In this document: piece by piece, positions 1 through 12,029 of the stretch
Numbering within the stretch: position 1 is the first letter of the stretch
Layout: each line of letters begins with the position of its first letter
NCBI GenBank assembly: GCA_034509925.1
Contig: CM067530.1
Location: 4,666,501-4,730,500, forward strand
Source of the DNA: Hirudinaria manillensis
Lineage: Eukaryota; Annelida; Clitellata; Hirudinida; Hirudinidae
Length of the DNA: 64,000 nt
Direction of reading: 5' to 3'
Program-made: the position numbers and the translations under genes
The notes under the pieces: model-generated
Databases searched by the model: none
Seen by the model: the letters and a program-made list of their open reading frames with translations, nothing else
Told to the model about the DNA's origin: nothing

Positions 1-660
1 GACATATTTGGAGATAAAGTTTCTGTGTTCAAGAGAAGATTCGATGACATGAGATTGAACATCGGCACCATGACGTTCCGTAAACTTGGTGTAATGATAA
101 ATAGAATGGTGATGCTGGCTCAGACGCCGACATGGTAGACAGCACGCAGGCTATGAATGCAGTACAAAGAGGCTACCAGAGAAAGAAGACTCAACATATT
201 CTTCCTAGCAAAGAGAATCCTTGAGAATCGTCCAAGGGTGCCTGCTTCATCTGTGGATCAAGAAGGATTGCCCACAGAAGGACTGCCACAGAAAGGAAAT
301 AAAATTCAAAGGTTGAGTCAGGAAAATCAAAACAGATCTCAGGACCAATCACAGGTATGCTGAAGTTAGCTTTAGATGCAGTTGGACTCTGGTGCATATG
401 TCACGATCATAAGCAGAGACATGGGAACAGATCTCTGGAAGAAACGACGACTTCACTGAGAGCTGCAAATGGAACACAGATAGAGGTCCTGGGCCAATTT
501 GATGTGGAATTCACCTGCAGAGGATATTCAGGCTTGGTTGCTGCTATGTGGCTGATCAATCGCTCAACTGTTCGATCAAGGGCTTTGAGTTGGACTGGTT
601 CGTCTCTTTCCCCAAGGCATCGATGAATCTCCTTCTTCATCGTAAAGTTAAATTTGCGTT
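1..660 (+). mobile_element. Ty3/gypsy remnant (gag and protease region)
   Basis: Fossil LTR-element fragment. Early bases read as a gag-like stretch (DIFGDKVSVFKRRFDDMRL), followed by a protease region that aligns with the better-preserved gypsy at 16271-20045 (shared AANGT-IE-LG-FDV pattern near 465-515). It is broken in several places and its left end lies outside the window. No LTR of its own is visible. It looks clearly older than the gypsy at 16.3 kb. Confidence 0.7.
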
Positions 661-755
661 TCTGAACTTATTTGTGGCTGAATTTGAAAATAAAACACAA
701 AGTCGTGGCCAGGGAGATTAGCAAGGGATGGGGCGTCGAAGTTAAGAGAAGAATG

Positions 756-866
756 TGTTGGGATGTTCCTGGCGTTGTACATCTTTGGTGTTCTTTGTCC
801 ACTTGTTTCGGTTTTAAGTTGTTCTAGACGTTGAATAAACTTAGTTTAGACTTTTAGTTTCCAACA
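756..866 (+). repeat. left LTR of the old copia
   Basis: About 111 bp, starting TGTTGGGATG and ending CCAACA. It pairs with the repeat at 2825-2945 across the shared core GGCGTT-TACAT / CTTGTTTCGGTTTTA / GTTGAATAAA. The two copies differ at many positions. Confidence 0.7.
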
Positions 867-2824
867 GGTTGGAAATTATGGTTGGTTGGGCCAAGGAACT
901 AAATTTCGAAGATTCTGGATTTGATTGACGCTTAATTTTTGTCCGAGTTGACTGATGACCAAGAAAATGGCAAATTCGATAGAGTTGCAGTTGTCCGATC
1001 TTCAACAGAAACTACAGAAACAGAGATTTAATTCATCGATCTGACTCTTTGCTAAAAGTTTGCCTGTAATCAAGCATCTAAGATGGTAGTAATTACAATG
1101 AGAAGTTCTCAATAAAAAATGTTGATGCAGTGTTGTAGCATTGCGTTGAACCAAGAAAGGGACAGAAATAAATCTTGACAAGAACGCATTCAAATCATAG
1201 ACTGAAATCTTCGGTTGCTAAAGTAACAAAGAAATGTGAATCTGCATCATCTGTCTCTCTGATAAATGAATATGAAAGTAACACAATAGTTCGAATCTTC
1301 GAATTTGTTCAACACAAATTTCTAAGACAAAAGTCTTTTCAAGCATAACCGAGTTGTTGTATGTTGACCAAATTTTGGAGTTCTGTGAGGAACTAGAGAG
1401 CCATTTAGAACATAGGAGAACAGGTAGGAGTAATAACTCTTGCTGGTCTTCCAGAAACCTTCACATGATTTTAGGAATTCAAGGTTCCCAGCAGTTAGTG
1501 GTATTTGTGAAACGATTGCTGTTCTCGATGTTTGAATTATGGAAAATGTTTCACAAAAAAATGTTGCAAAAAAAAACAAGCAGTCAAAAAGTTAAGCAAA
1601 AATGGTGCTGATTGTAAATTTTGAGTAAGGTACGATACAAAGAGTATGATGAAAGACTTGAACCAAGTAATTCAGATCGAACAATTCTGAAAAGTGCTGG
1701 TACATGGAAAATCCCAATTCCATTTAGGACCCTTGAAAATTAATTCTTGGAACTGCTACACAGGTGAATGGATTGTTTGTTGTAGATAAAGGAAAAACAA
1801 CTTCTTACCTTCATCGGATAATAACATGCGACATCAAAGACTAGTTCATCTGAATTAGACCTCAATCAATTGAGCAGCGGTGACCACTGGTGTTCGAAGG
1901 AGATAGAACTAGGGAAAACACAGCAGAAAGCCATTCGTGACCTAAAGCTCTTCTAGAACTGGTTCATTCGGATGTTTGTGGGACATGCCGATAGCTTGGA
2001 TTGACGGAGAGTTCAAGCTTATATTCGGAAACCAAACAGAAAAATAAAAGATCTTAAAACTAAGACAGTCAACGTGATTAATAATCTGAGATCCTGAAGA
2101 GCAATGGAATCATTCATGAAAAAGGCATTGCACTTTCCCCAGAGCGAAAGCTAGGTTTAGCAGGTAGGTTTAATTTCTAACATTGTTAGAATGTGCAGGG
2201 AGCAAGCTTATGGACTCAGGAGTAAGAAGGGTAAGTTTTGACCAAATTTCTGAAGAGTACGATATTCCTGATGCACATAAAAAGAATTGAATTCAAGAGT
2301 GTTGGTACTATTTGTTGGTTAAAGTGGAAATACACAAAGGATACAGATTAATCCTGTAACAAAAAGACTGCAAGAAGCTGGAGATGTTGCATTCTTTGAG
2401 AGACAATTCAATGTTAACTGACAATGCCTTTCCTTTTTCATCTCAAGATGAACCGCTTAAACAAATGTTATAACAAGAAGGAACATTCACGAAATAGATG
2501 ATTAGGCAATCACTTGCTTGAAGAGCGCTTTGAGAAGAGGACAGCGTTCCTTACGATATGAAATCTGAAATGGACGATTCAGAAGTATCAAATGAATCGA
2601 ACACTCAATAGAATAGAATGATCTTTAACGATCAGTTTGTGGTATACCAGGTAGCTCAGTCCTCAGTCATTAATCGAACAACACTGTGAAGCTCTTGATT
2701 CTCCTCATTCCAATGACTATGAGGTAGATCTGCAAGATCACGGTTTTCGACAACAAAGAACATATTTTCAACATCACTTTATCAGAGAGCCTGCTGCGTC
2801 AGATGATGTCGTATAAAGTGAGGA

Positions 2825-2945
2825 TGTTAAAATTGATAATTCTTGGCGTTATACATTATCTTTTGGTGTTGATCTTTCCCGCTTGTTTCGGTTTTACCGG
2901 TTTTACGTTGTTCTAACTGTTGAATAAATTTAGAATTTTTCAACA
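2825..2945 (+). repeat. right LTR of the old copia
   Basis: About 121 bp, partner of 756-866. It starts TGTTAAAATTG after a purine-rich AAAGTGAGGA and ends TTCAACA just before GAGTG. Confidence 0.7.
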
Positions 2946-2949
2946 GAGT

Positions 2950-3260
2950 GCAATAGAGTCTGCTATCAAGGTCTGGAAACATCAAAGAGCATGAAACATA
3001 CGCAGGCTCACTAACCCAAGCTCGATGAGGGAATGCTCATGTGGCTGAAGCAAGCAAGAGTATAGAATCTGCGTGTTAGCGGCAATCCGATCAAGAAGGC
3101 GATGGAACTGGCCGAGCTGATGCATATTCTGGACCTAAAGGCGAGCAGCTTTTGGCCTGACAATTTAAAAAAAAAACGCCATGAAACCACGTTCAAGTCA
3201 GTGCAGAAAGAAGCTGGAGCAAGTCAAGCGTGCCAAGCCATCTTAGAATGATTCGGCTAC
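2950..3260 (+). mobile_element. Tigger/pogo-like DNA transposon fragment (CENP-B-type HTH)
   Basis: In pieces this reads as the CENP-B/Tc5-type DNA-binding region of Tigger/pogo transposases: LDEGMLMWLKQAR, AMELAELM, LKASSFW, DNLKKKRHETTFKS. Compare the family's pattern of an acidic start, W-x-x-QAR, then D-F-x-A-S-x-G-W-L-x-x-F-K-x-R-H. Homologous copies lie at 5048-5345, 5480-5740 and, on the other strand, 12950-13345. The DDE catalytic domain is absent. The frame is interrupted, so this is a dead fragment. Confidence 0.65.
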
Positions 3261-4067
3261 TTCTTCACGGCATCTATGAACTCCTGCCTAAAATCGGTTC
3301 GCATGCGTTTCTGGGCTAACATAACTCGCATAAAATTCCCACATAAAATCTCGGCATTCACTCTCATTAATATTTATACTCCAACTTTGCTCATTCAATA
3401 GAATGTTCCATTACCTTCCTTAATCATCCATCAGTAAGTCGTGGGAAATTATTAACCTGATCAAATCTTAAAAATACAAGGTAATGATTCTTAATTACTA
3501 CCCTGACTGACTATAGTAGCGAGACTTCACTGTAACTAGAAATAACATGGCCTCAATAGCTCTTTAGCAATCATCTGACAGGATTAATTAGCTTTAATCT
3601 GACTGTAATCTGCCCCTTCTCATTTTCAGACATAATTTTACCATCATTAAACTGTAATTAATATTACTAAAAAGGAATTTTTTGTCAATGTTTTACGTTT
3701 ATATTTACTTTGATATATAATTCGTATAAAATAAATTTTATGGCACACATGCAAAATCTTCTTATTATTATTGGGCGGAATGTTATTTCATAAAATCTAG
3801 AAAAATTAAACGCGGATTAATAAAAATCTCTGAATAACTATGAAGTAACTATGACTGTGATTATGTAATCATAAATCGGCAACCTTTGGCAAGCGTGTCA
3901 AGATTGTTTGATAATTTTCGTTGGATGGAAATTACCAAACAATTAAAATAATAAAGACGGAACCTCACAGTAAACTGTGTAGATGACTTTTTTGATCTTG
4001 ATTTAATTAAATGCTGCCAAATTTGTGAGCACTTTGGAGCGTTAATGTAAACGTTATAATTACTTAC
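3261..4067. other. AT-rich stretch, probable MORN3 intron
   Basis: No exon was recognised on either strand. It lies between the second MORN3 exon and the Tigger-like fragment. A third MORN3 exon (G-Y-G then Y-x-G-x-W repeats) was looked for and not seen. Confidence 0.4.
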
Positions 4068-4489
4068 ATGTTTTTTGTTTTTCATCCATTCTCCTGTATA
4101 TCTCTTCAACACATAATCAGGTTTTTCATTTTTAATGCTCAAAGTTCCAAAGCCGTCTCTCATATTATTTTTCCAGTCACCATTGTACTCAGATTTATCC
4201 TTCCAAACATGTATTCCCTTGCCTGAAATATCGGAAATATTTAAAGGCGTTTAAAAAAACGATGCAAACCACAAACGATATTCTAATAGTGTATATTTAG
4301 GAAATGGGAATTTATGGACATAATTTTAAAAAAAATTGCTCAACCGTGTTTTTTATTGTCCAGCCATTCACCAGTATATTCATTTCCGTTTGAAAAATAA
4401 ACTGTATGTAGAAGTCCTTGCTTATTGGCCTTTTTGTCCCAGTCTTTCCAAATTTGCCTAGTATTGCTATGCTTCTTAACAAAAGGCAT
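4068..4489 (-). CDS. MORN3: MORN repeat-containing protein 3, first two exons
   Basis: Exon 1 is 4489-4345 and exon 2 is 4222-4068, both on the minus strand. The donor is CACG|GTTGAG, the acceptor TTTCAG|GC and the next donor CAT|GTAAGT; phases agree. Exon 1 gives 48 residues starting MPFVKKHSNTRQIWKDWD, matching the MORN3 N-terminus (W-K-x-W-D-x-K-A-x-x-x-G-L). Then come MORN repeats: NEYTGEWLDNKKHGKG, SEYNGDWKNNMRDGFGTL and RYTGEWMKNKKH. That is 100 of roughly 240 residues usual for the family. MORN3 in mammals is a testis/sperm protein; a similar role here is inference. The remaining exons must lie further left, beyond the window or lost among the transposons there. The start is the first ATG in frame, preceded by AT-rich sequence. 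Confidence 0.88.
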
Positions 4490-5047
4490 ATTTCACTGTA
4501 ATTTAAAAAATATTTTAATCAAACTAATAAAATAATATAATCATGGTAAAATTAACTTTAGGTTCAAAATCCGTTTAAATCAAGTAATTTAACTAAGTAA
4601 AATAACCAAAATAACAAACCGTCCACACACTTTATTTCATTGTGTAGTCATAGCAACACGGCCAAACAAAAATACATTTTATTTTGTGCATGCGACACAT
4701 TATTAAAAAAAAGGAAAAAAATACCTATAATTAATTTAATATTTCTAAATTTTTCTAATCCCATTTACTCAACATTTATCAAAAAGCCTTGGGTTAACGA
4801 TGAAGTCTTTATAAATAGAAATATATTATTTATTGTGAACAAATTTAAAAAATGGTTTTTGACATGATAACTATCATTTCAAGAAAATAAATCAAGGAGG
4901 AGAGAGGGGCTGTATGCTTTTCAAATTTCGACTCCGCACGTTTTTATTCACTCAACTAAAATTATTCTTGGCCATGTCAGGTCTATTGATCGGCCAATGA
5001 ATTAGCCAAATTGACTGGGAGTATAAATATGAATTAGAGAGAATGTG
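4490..5047. other. AT-rich intergenic stretch
   Basis: Sequence upstream of the MORN3 start and left of the Tigger-like remnant. Short open frames here are AT-rich and show no domain. No promoter element could be identified with confidence. Confidence 0.4.
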
Positions 5048-5345
5048 AGAATTGCGTTGGAGTGAAGATTGCGAGTTGGTGTTCGACGAAATTAGTAGAA
5101 CCACATTGAAGGGCATTTTCAACACGAATTCTATCAAAGCTGTAATTCCATCGAAGCGCATAAAGTTGAAGCAGGCTCATTATCCAAAGCTCGATGAGGC
5201 AAATATGGCGATGAAATTGGCCGAGCTGATCCAGGACTTCCTGGCGAGCGACAGTTGGCTGGACAATTTCAGGGGCCACGGCATCACGTTCAAGAATGTG
5301 GAGGTCGAAGCCGGAGCGGTGTATTCGCAAGTCCGGTAAGATGCA
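5048..5345 (+). mobile_element. Tigger/CENP-B-like transposase fragment
   Basis: A single open stretch of about 95 residues (5052-5339) runs DEISRTTLKGIFNT, RIKLKQAHYPKLDEAN, MKLAELIQDFLASDSWLDNF, HGITFKNVEVEAGAV. These are the blocks of a CENP-B/Tc5-type helix-turn-helix region: a W-L-D-x-F motif followed by H-G-I and a V-x-x-E-A-G-A segment. Part of the WLKQAR block seen in the sister copies is missing. No DDE catalytic core or terminal repeats were found. Confidence 0.65.
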
Positions 5346-5479
5346 AGCATGCCACAAGCTAGACAACGAGATACACGAGATCCGATAGTGGCATAGTAAC
5401 AAGGTGGCAACGACTCGTTCCATCCACCTACTTAAATATTAAATATTCAGCTCCGCCCATCACGAAAAAATTGATTTAC

Positions 5480-5740
5480 AAAAACATTAACCCTACCCGA
5501 AGCTCGATGAGAGAATGTTCATGTGGCTGAAGCAAGCAAGAGGATAGAATCTGCATGTCAACGTCGATCGTGGCGATAAAACTGGCGCAACTCAGACACT
5601 GTGTGCAACACATACCGAACCTCGAGTCGAGCTGGTGAATTTGAAGAAGCGCCACGGCTTCACATTCAAGTGCAGGGCGAAACCGGAGTGGTGGATTCGC
5701 AAATCTGCCTACGAGATCAGCCGAAAGGACTTGCGGCAGT
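5480..5740 (+). mobile_element. second adjacent Tigger/CENP-B-like fragment
   Basis: It repeats the same domain blocks as its neighbour in a different state: YPKLDERMFMWLKQARG, then LVNLKKRHGFTFKC and KPEWWIRKSAYEISRK. It is interrupted by a stop. It retains the WLKQAR block missing from the copy at 5048-5345, so the two are not one continuous gene. Confidence 0.6.
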
Positions 5741-7695
5741 CAACGATTTTGATTAAATTGATGGGTAAAATTTAAAAAAAGTTCAAATAAAAGCCGTTTT
5801 TATTTAATAAATTTTTACAAACCCTCGTTACTATGCCTAGTAAGGAGACTAAATATATATAAATATATATAAATATTCACAATGATTCAGTAGTTACACA
5901 GATATAGTTGTAAATAGTCAGAGACATTTTCAAGCAGGAGGCAAGTTACACTTTGAGTTTCAGCCTAAATTTCCCATTCGGAATTCCATGCAATGAAAAC
6001 CAACTGACAAAACTGTAATAGAGATAAAGATACGGATATCAACTGTGAAAGACAAGTAAAACGCATCGTAATAAAACAAAAAGCGATGGGACAAAACAGC
6101 GGTTTTGCGAGAATATTTTCGGGTTGCAAATTCCAACTGTCTGATAAGAAAGATTTTTCAACCCTCACAATGAGACCGAATAAGTGATCCCTAAATCTCC
6201 ACATCGTACGACGTCGCGGTAGTGGAGCACCACTTCGAACCCTCACAATAGGATTACTATTGGAGAATCGCTTTGAATGTAAAAATGAAAATCTTACAAT
6301 GTAATTTGAATCAGAATGGCACCAAAGTGTGGAATGAACCAAGTAAGTAATAACGCAAAATACTTTTAGGCGAATATCGAATTAGTCTTATCCTAAAGCT
6401 GGATTTTGCGGGAACGATTTTCCATAAACGGTTTTCGCGGGATACTTATTTACAATTAGAGAACGGCACTCATACATCGTTATCTCTGTTGACGCGTGGA
6501 GTTTTCGAGAATTGCTTATGGCTTCTGTTTTCGCATGATAACGATTACAAGCCAAAGGTAGTTAGGTAATTTGTAACGACTAACTACCTTTGGCTTCAGT
6601 GTTTAGGGAACTGAGAATTCTTGCGGGGGATAATAGACGGGGCGATATGTTAGCTGTCCCAATAGATATCTATATTATCCCATGCGTAAACGTTTGAGCA
6701 TCATCAACTAAGTTTGATAAGTTTGAAAGAAGGGGTGAATATAACCGATATGAAGGTTAACGGGATTTGCGTACTTACATTAAGAGAAGATCCATTCATA
6801 AACTGTCTAATGAGTAGCGAGCCTTTCAACATCAAAAGATATTTTATGAGTTCCTCAATATGATCCCTACCAACAAGATTAAAAGAGGCCATTCTGCAAA
6901 GATGCGGTATATCGGACCAAATCAAGATTGCTTATTAGCATGCACAGTTCTTGAACCAGTTGAAGACCTCCTGGGCGTCAACAGAACTGACGAATCCATT
7001 ATGGGATATGCTTTCTATCGACAAACCGACTCCACGTTTGCTCCAGTTTACTAGTGTGTATTTTATTAGTCGAAATATATAAAGTTCTTGTATCCATATT
7101 CGTCTGCGTTTTCGTTACAAAATTCGGTAGGCAAAATAAAAATCAGACATTAATCTTAAATTCTGTAAACGTTACAAAATGTTCAAAACTGAAAAATTCA
7201 CTTACGTTCATCTGAAGTTATTCTAAATTACAATTTTCGCTGAATTTTGAATAAAACACATCAGAACAAATATCAAAAACTCCTCCATCTGCGGACTACG
7301 AGTTATTTATAAAATTAGAAACTAGATATTTATTTTTTGTCATTTTAGCTTTTTAAATTCATTTTTATTTCAATTAAATTTTTTTTGCCAGTTGGCAAAC
7401 TGATGTTATGCCAATGTTACAGTCTTGTCCGTTAACACTAACAAAGAATTTAATTAAGAATTCAAATAAACTTTCAAATATCACCTAGTATGCTTGTAAA
7501 ATAAACTGTTGTTTTTTTTTTTATAATTCTTTTTATTTAATTAGGTATTGATTTTCAGTTGCCTAGTGATCCAAATTATTTATATTTCATCCCCTTCATT
7601 TCTCAAGAGGAATATCTTCAGGTATGTTATTTTGTTGACGAATATTATGATTTATTTATAATATATTATAAATTATTAGTTCTTTAAGGTTTAAC
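5741..7695. other. intergenic stretch upstream of the K2P gene
   Basis: No supported gene. Short open frames on both strands (around 5965-6342 and 6704-7054) match no family I know. Points of note are a 17-bp perfect hairpin at 6549-6596 and a possible 5'-UTR intron just before the K2P start, with donor TTCAG|GTATGTTA at about 7621 and acceptor TTTAAG at about 7689. Confidence 0.4.
6549..6596. repeat. 17-bp perfect inverted repeat (hairpin)
   Basis: AAGCCAAAGGTAGTTAG (6549-6565) is followed after 14 nt by its exact reverse complement (6580-6596). It lies in the intergenic region before the K2P gene. Function unknown. Confidence 0.85.
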
Positions 7696-10600
7696 ATGTC
7701 TTTCGAGAAAGACAGAGTCCAAATTAAAGATGGTTTCACAGCGGCATGTAAATTTGTTTTGCACAATTCCGGCTTGATATTAGTCATATGTCTTTATGCT
7801 TTAGCGGGCGGATATATTTTCCAACATCTAGAATCCACAAATGAGAAGACAGAATGTATTGAAAGAATGAATACATATAGCACTATTGAAAATAAAACTA
7901 TGCAAGATATTTTATCAGTTATGATCAATTTTCGCAATCCTGGGGATTCTCATTCCGCCATAATTGCATTTCGGAAACAACTACTAAATTTCCGTAATAA
8001 TTTATTCGAGATTTCTTATAATGGAATTAATTGCTCTCTTCTTGGAGAAAATGGAGGACAATCATATCAATGGTCGTTGCCAGGAGCAATTTTATTTTCT
8101 ACAACAATATTTACTACTGTCGGTTTGTATCCTATAAATTTTCATTTTATCATTTTATTTAAGATGCTTAACAACTCTAGTTATAACAACTACTGATAGT
8201 TTAAATGTAATACTACACATATGTAGTACAACACATATATGTAAATTAGCCTGAATAAATTAGAAATTATGACAAAATATTAATTTTGATATTGCATTAT
8301 GCATATTGTGCCAGCCAAAATAAAAACAAAACACAAATAACTCGATTGAAAGCGGAGTAATCAATTGTTTAAGGGATCAGTAAGATATGAAGTAACGGAT
8401 TAGGAATAAAATTGTCTATGAACTTAATTCTTAACTCCATATCATCTCTTTTTTTAATGAGGTAAATAAATACGTTAGAATACGTTCCAGTTGGAACAGT
8501 TGGCTTATGAAAACCCCTTCATTTTTCATAAAATTTTGACATAATTTACAGAAAACTCCTTTTTTACAACTGAACTCTAAAAGTTTTTCTGTTCCTTTGT
8601 TTAACGACTGAATTTACACTCAGTTTAATTGATGCTGATTCTTAAAATGGTCTTTTATTAGAAACTTAAATAAAATAGGATTTTTCTCTTCATTTTGATT
8701 TTGAAGGTTGAAATGTTAATTTCTCTGCGTTTAGTTGATAAAAGCTTTAAATGCTTTAAAACTCTAATTCTAAATAAAAGACTCTCGGTGGGTACTATTG
8801 CCTCTCGGAGATACCTGAAGGAATCACTGGAATGTCAACGTTTTAAATTGTGGTGGCTTTTGATGGTGGTGAGAAGATTAGTGGAGTGTATTAGTGATTA
8901 GAATTAATGGAGGAAGGATATGATTCTTATGGAGCTGTATTTGAGAATGCCCAAAACAAATGTTTCAATGCTGTCTCAGATGACACCTATCAGAAAGTAG
9001 GGAAGGGAATTTCTAGAAGAAATATTAAATTATGAGCCAGAGACCAGCTTTTTCAAATTTGCAGAGATTTCAGTTCTGTCTGGATAACAAATGTGAACGC
9101 TTCAGGTCATGTAGCTAAATCAAAGCCACTGTGGAACGAGGGGTCTTCAAGAAGCAGGAGAATACCAGAGATGAAACGTGGTGCATCCAAGCAGTTTACA
9201 AACCTTCAAGCTGGATAATGCTTAGTGATAAAAAGAAATCATTAGATGAACTAGTTACTCAGCTGTTCATGTTTGAAAGGGATTAGTTAAAAGACAGTTA
9301 GGCACAGCTCATCTCAGCAAGATCAGAATGCTGGTTGCCAACACCTCAAAGCAGAAACACATGTCTGAGAAGCCAGTTATGCAAGGGACAAGACAGTTAA
9401 TGGTACCTTATACGAAGGGGGACTGACGACGCTAATTCATGAAATTCCCACCAAGGTAAACCTACTTAATGAGTGTTCACTACTTCATTTGCATCATGAC
9501 ACCAAGACAATCTTATAAAAGGTTCTAAAAAGATCAATGTTCAGCTTGATGTAGAGATATTTGAGCCTTGCATCCTTGGAAAGACTCATGATTAAAGTTT
9601 AACATTGAAAGAAGAAATGCCACCAGTGAACCAAGTCAACTCCTTTCAGGAGATGTCTGTGGTCCTTTCAGTGGCGAATCATTTAACAGAAATGATATTT
9701 TATTATCTTCAAAGACCATTTTCGTAAAAAGAGATTCATCACATTTATCAGACTGAAAGCTGATGTCAAAGCAGGTCAAGCGGCACTTCAAAAGGTTCTG
9801 GCTACATTTGAACTGAACAGGCATCAACTGATGGTGTGAGTTCATGGGAAGTTTGGACAGGTAAGAAACCCATCATCAGTCACCTATTGCAGGTTCTGCT
9901 TGATGACATACCTGATCAGCAACGACGACAAAAGAGGGTCAAGAAATCAATTAAAGTCTATATAGGCTAAGATGGTGATTGAACGCTATCGAGTCTGGCT
10001 TAAGGAAAAGATTAAAATGATTTACTCTTGGGATGTAGCAAACTCTAAACTCTGCTAGACAAGTACAAAGGAAAACTTGTTGCCAACGCCGAGGGATTGT
10101 CAGATATTCATTCCAGTTGAAACAATTAGTTCAGTGCTCAATGTTGCAGCAGATGAGAGACTAAGTCTAATTCAATTTGAGGTTATCTACATTAAGCAAC
10201 ATGACGGACAAAAAAAATGACCATACAATACAGTTAGCTGAAGTCTCAGTAAAGCCAGCATTAAATGGAAGTATTATAATCAGTCTGGATATGCAAAGAA
10301 AATTCTCCAGATATTTCGATTTGATGAATGCAAACCAGTTCAAATACCGATGCTGAAACGTACTGACAGTATACAGCTAGACAAGACAGTCATAATTTCC
10401 AATTCGTCAAGCTGGTGCGCTAATGTGTTTGATGATTAGTACCATACCAGATGTTGCTTACAGCATCAGATATCTGTCATATTCACTTTAAAATCCAACA
10501 TCAGATGATCTTAAAAATAAAGGGTCCTCAGATATGCATTGCCGGAACAGTAAACCAGATCATTTCATACCAGCCAGACCTCGAGAAAGGTATTCTAGAA

Positions 10601-12029
10601 TGCTACAGTGACTCAGACTACGGAGGTTGTAAAGTAACTGGACGTTCAACTTCAGGTGTTGTAGTGATGCATGCTGGAGGCATAATTTCTTGGTTCAGTC
10701 AACATCAACCACTGAAGCTGAAATCATTGCTTGTTGCAAAGGTTGTTTAGATCCCTTACCTGTTCAACTGAAGTGTTTGTGCCTCTCCTGCAAGTCGAAA
10801 CTTTATCAGAACCCAGAGTTTTATTGACGAACAAAACATTGACAAAGGTTTGTCAGGGAGAAGGTCACATTTCTTGACATTAGGCACATCAACGAACAAT
10901 GAGGTAGCTGACATCATGACAAAACCATTTGATGAAATTAAACTGAGATATCTGTGCAACTGCATAGGAATTTCCTGACTTACTTTAATAATATTATTAG
11001 TTAATAAACATTCAAACAAGGGAAAGTGTTGACACGGTTAATGTGTTTAAATATTTTTCTTTGACAATCGCCTTTAAGTTTGGCGTTGTTTTTTTAATGA
11101 TAATATTGTTTGCGTTGAATTACCACAATAACCATGGGGTATTTAGGACAGGTTACTTTGCAATAATGAGGAATATAAGAATAAAACAAGTATTACGGAA
11201 AGATTATCAAATTAGATTTCGATCATTTAATACTAAATATATGTTTTAAATTAAAATTTTAACGATAGTTAATCGTGACCAAATAAGAAATACGATTCTC
11301 AATACTAAACTTATACAAATCATCATAAGGGAAATTACCAGGAAATGATCCGTACAATCGCAGTAATCTTATTCTTGAAATACTGAATTAATAACTTTCA
11401 AATTACTTTCAGGTTATGGAAATATTGCTCCCAAAACAAATTGGGGTCGGATGGTTTGCATTGCTTATGCTATTTTAGGAATACCTTTGATGCTTTTGAC
11501 ATTAGCAAATATCGGTGAAGTTATGGCAAATATTTTCCGCTATACATATTTGAGCATTTGCTGTTGTGGAATTTTGAAGTGGTTTATCAAATACAAGCCC
11601 ATGATTCTCAAAAAGGATTATCATGAAAAACAATTGCAAGCTAAAATACAGGTCGTTGATGATATGGAAGAAGATTTAGAAAAAATTAGTGTCCCTGTTG
11701 TCGTAACTCTATTTTTAATAGGAAGCTACATATTTCTTGGAGCATTACTATTTGGAGAATGGCTCAACATAAATTGGATGGATGCTGCATATTTCAGTTT
11801 TATTACATTTTCTACAATTGGTTTTGGTGATATTGTTCCAGGAATGGATAATTTGAGTAACACCAATGCTCAATTCAAAATGTTTGGAACAGCTTTATAC
11901 ATGGTTATTGGTATGGCTATATTATCAATGGCTTTCAATCTAGTTCAGGAAGAAGTGGTTGAAAAAATCAACTGGATAGAAAATAGTATAAATGTTTCAA
12001 ATGAAATAAAGGAAATGAAAAATAAATGA
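7696..12029 (+). CDS. two-pore-domain (K2P/TWiK-type) potassium channel
   Basis: Exon 1 is 7696-8122 and exon 2 is 11413-12029, giving 347 residues. The junction GTCG|GTTTGT ... TTTCAG|GTTATGG restores G-Y-G-N in the first pore loop; an intron at this glycine is a conserved feature of K2P genes. Topology: TM1 about 25-43, extracellular cap with Asn-Lys-Thr and Asn-Cys-Ser glycosylation sites, pore 1 with TTVGYGN (about 140-146), TM2 about 155-178, cytosolic loop, TM3 about 236-256, pore 2 with STIGFGD (276-282), TM4 about 299-318, then a short C-tail. That is the 4TM/2P plan of leak channels setting resting membrane potential. The whole gene looks intact. The subfamily cannot be assigned. The start is the first ATG, with a sensible short N-terminus before TM1. 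The 3.3-kb intron holds a copia remnant. Confidence 0.95.
8930..11030 (+). mobile_element. decayed Ty1/copia in the K2P intron
   Basis: Fossil LTR element inside the K2P intron, same strand as the gene. Long stretches align with the young copia at 51292-55636, for example around 9025-9240 with 51845-52080 and 10600-10750 with 55020-55180 ([17 protein letters not shown] of the RNase H region). A purine-rich tract and TGTTGAC occur at its right end. No convincing LTR pair was seen. It has many breaks and is much older than the 51-kb copy. Confidence 0.75.

Larger units (their letters stand above)
756..2945 (+). mobile_element. old, degraded Ty1/copia element with LTRs
   Basis: Two similar but diverged terminal repeats (756-866 and 2825-2945) both contain the stretch ending CTTGTTTCGGTTTTA and TTGAATAAA, begin with TGTT and end with CAACA. 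They are flanked by GAATG on the left and GAGTG on the right, a near-perfect 5-bp target duplication. A purine-rich tract precedes the right LTR. The internal part shows traces of a copia integrase (ELVHSDVCG near 1960). The element is short and broken in many places. The LTR divergence makes it old. Confidence 0.7.

Noticed and set aside
6860-7054. 64-residue plus-strand frame before the K2P gene
   Set aside because: No recognisable family, no splice or promoter support; treated as intergenic.
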